A stretch of 6,348 nt of DNA from Bacteroidales bacterium UBA2295 (GTDB lineage: Bacteria; Bacteroidota; Bacteroidia; Bacteroidales; Tenuifilaceae): positions 1 through 6,348 of the forward strand of contig DDWD01000093.1 in NCBI GenBank assembly GCA_002345825.1, written 5' to 3'. Below the pieces are notes generated by a model. It was not told the DNA's origin, searched no databases, and saw only the letters and a program-made list of their open reading frames with translations. The position numbers were made by a program, and so were the translations under genes. Below, piece after piece: positions 6,298-6,348 of this stretch (position 1 is the stretch's first letter; each line of letters opens with the position of its first letter).

Positions 6298-6348
6298 AAA
6301 CCACTCCCCCACCATCCGCCAAAAAGCACGGTGAAAATCTTCGCCCTT
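6289..6348 (-). CDS. Possible C-terminal tail of a convergent gene, unidentified
   Basis: Read on the minus strand from the right edge, this frame gives KGEDFHRAFWRMVGEWFKR and then TAA. Of the three minus-strand frames it reads most like a natural protein end, with mixed charged and aromatic residues, but 19 residues are too few to assign a family. The stop and the last two sense codons lie within the right arm of the inverted-repeat element. If real, the gene converges on the mannosidase operon and the element fills the space between them. Confidence 0.35.
   Translation of the reverse strand, partial: KGEDFHRAFWRMVGEWFKR

Overview
This window looks like part of a glycan-degradation operon from a member of the Bacteroidota. 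The pointers are two GH92 exo-alpha-mannosidases flanking a GH2 beta-mannosidase, lipoprotein signals on both genes whose N-termini are visible (one followed by Cys-Lys-Glu-Glu, which fits the Bacteroidota surface lipoprotein export signal), start codons without Shine-Dalgarno sequences, and a TAnnTTTG promoter box. The exact genus cannot be read from the sequence.

Layout: positions 1-429 hold the C-terminal end of a first GH92 enzyme, cut by the window edge. After a 13-base gap, 443-2998 encodes a complete GH2 beta-mannosidase lipoprotein with both catalytic glutamates. An 80-base spacer (2999-3078) carries a 19-bp imperfect inverted repeat, a run of phased 10-bp repeats and a TAnnTTTG box. 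Positions 3079-6009 encode a second, larger GH92 lipoprotein that adds a CHB_HEX_C-type domain and an F5/8 type C (discoidin-like) domain. The last 339 bases (6010-6348) hold a repeat element bounded by 25-bp near-perfect inverted repeats, with a strong hairpin inside it. A possible C-terminal tail of a convergent minus-strand gene reaches the right edge.

Functionally, GH92 enzymes remove alpha-linked mannose from high-mannose N-glycans or yeast-type mannan. A GH2 beta-mannosidase can then remove the beta-1,4-mannose, such as the one on the chitobiose core of N-glycans. Together the three enzymes could strip all mannose from an N-glycan. This is inferred from the families and the gene order; no transporter, SusC/D pair or regulator is visible here.

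I see no new enzyme system. The parts that known genes do not explain are the repeats: a small palindrome inside the GH2 coding sequence, the inverted repeat ahead of the second GH92 gene, and the inverted-repeat-bounded element at the right end. These look like members of dispersed palindromic repeat families.
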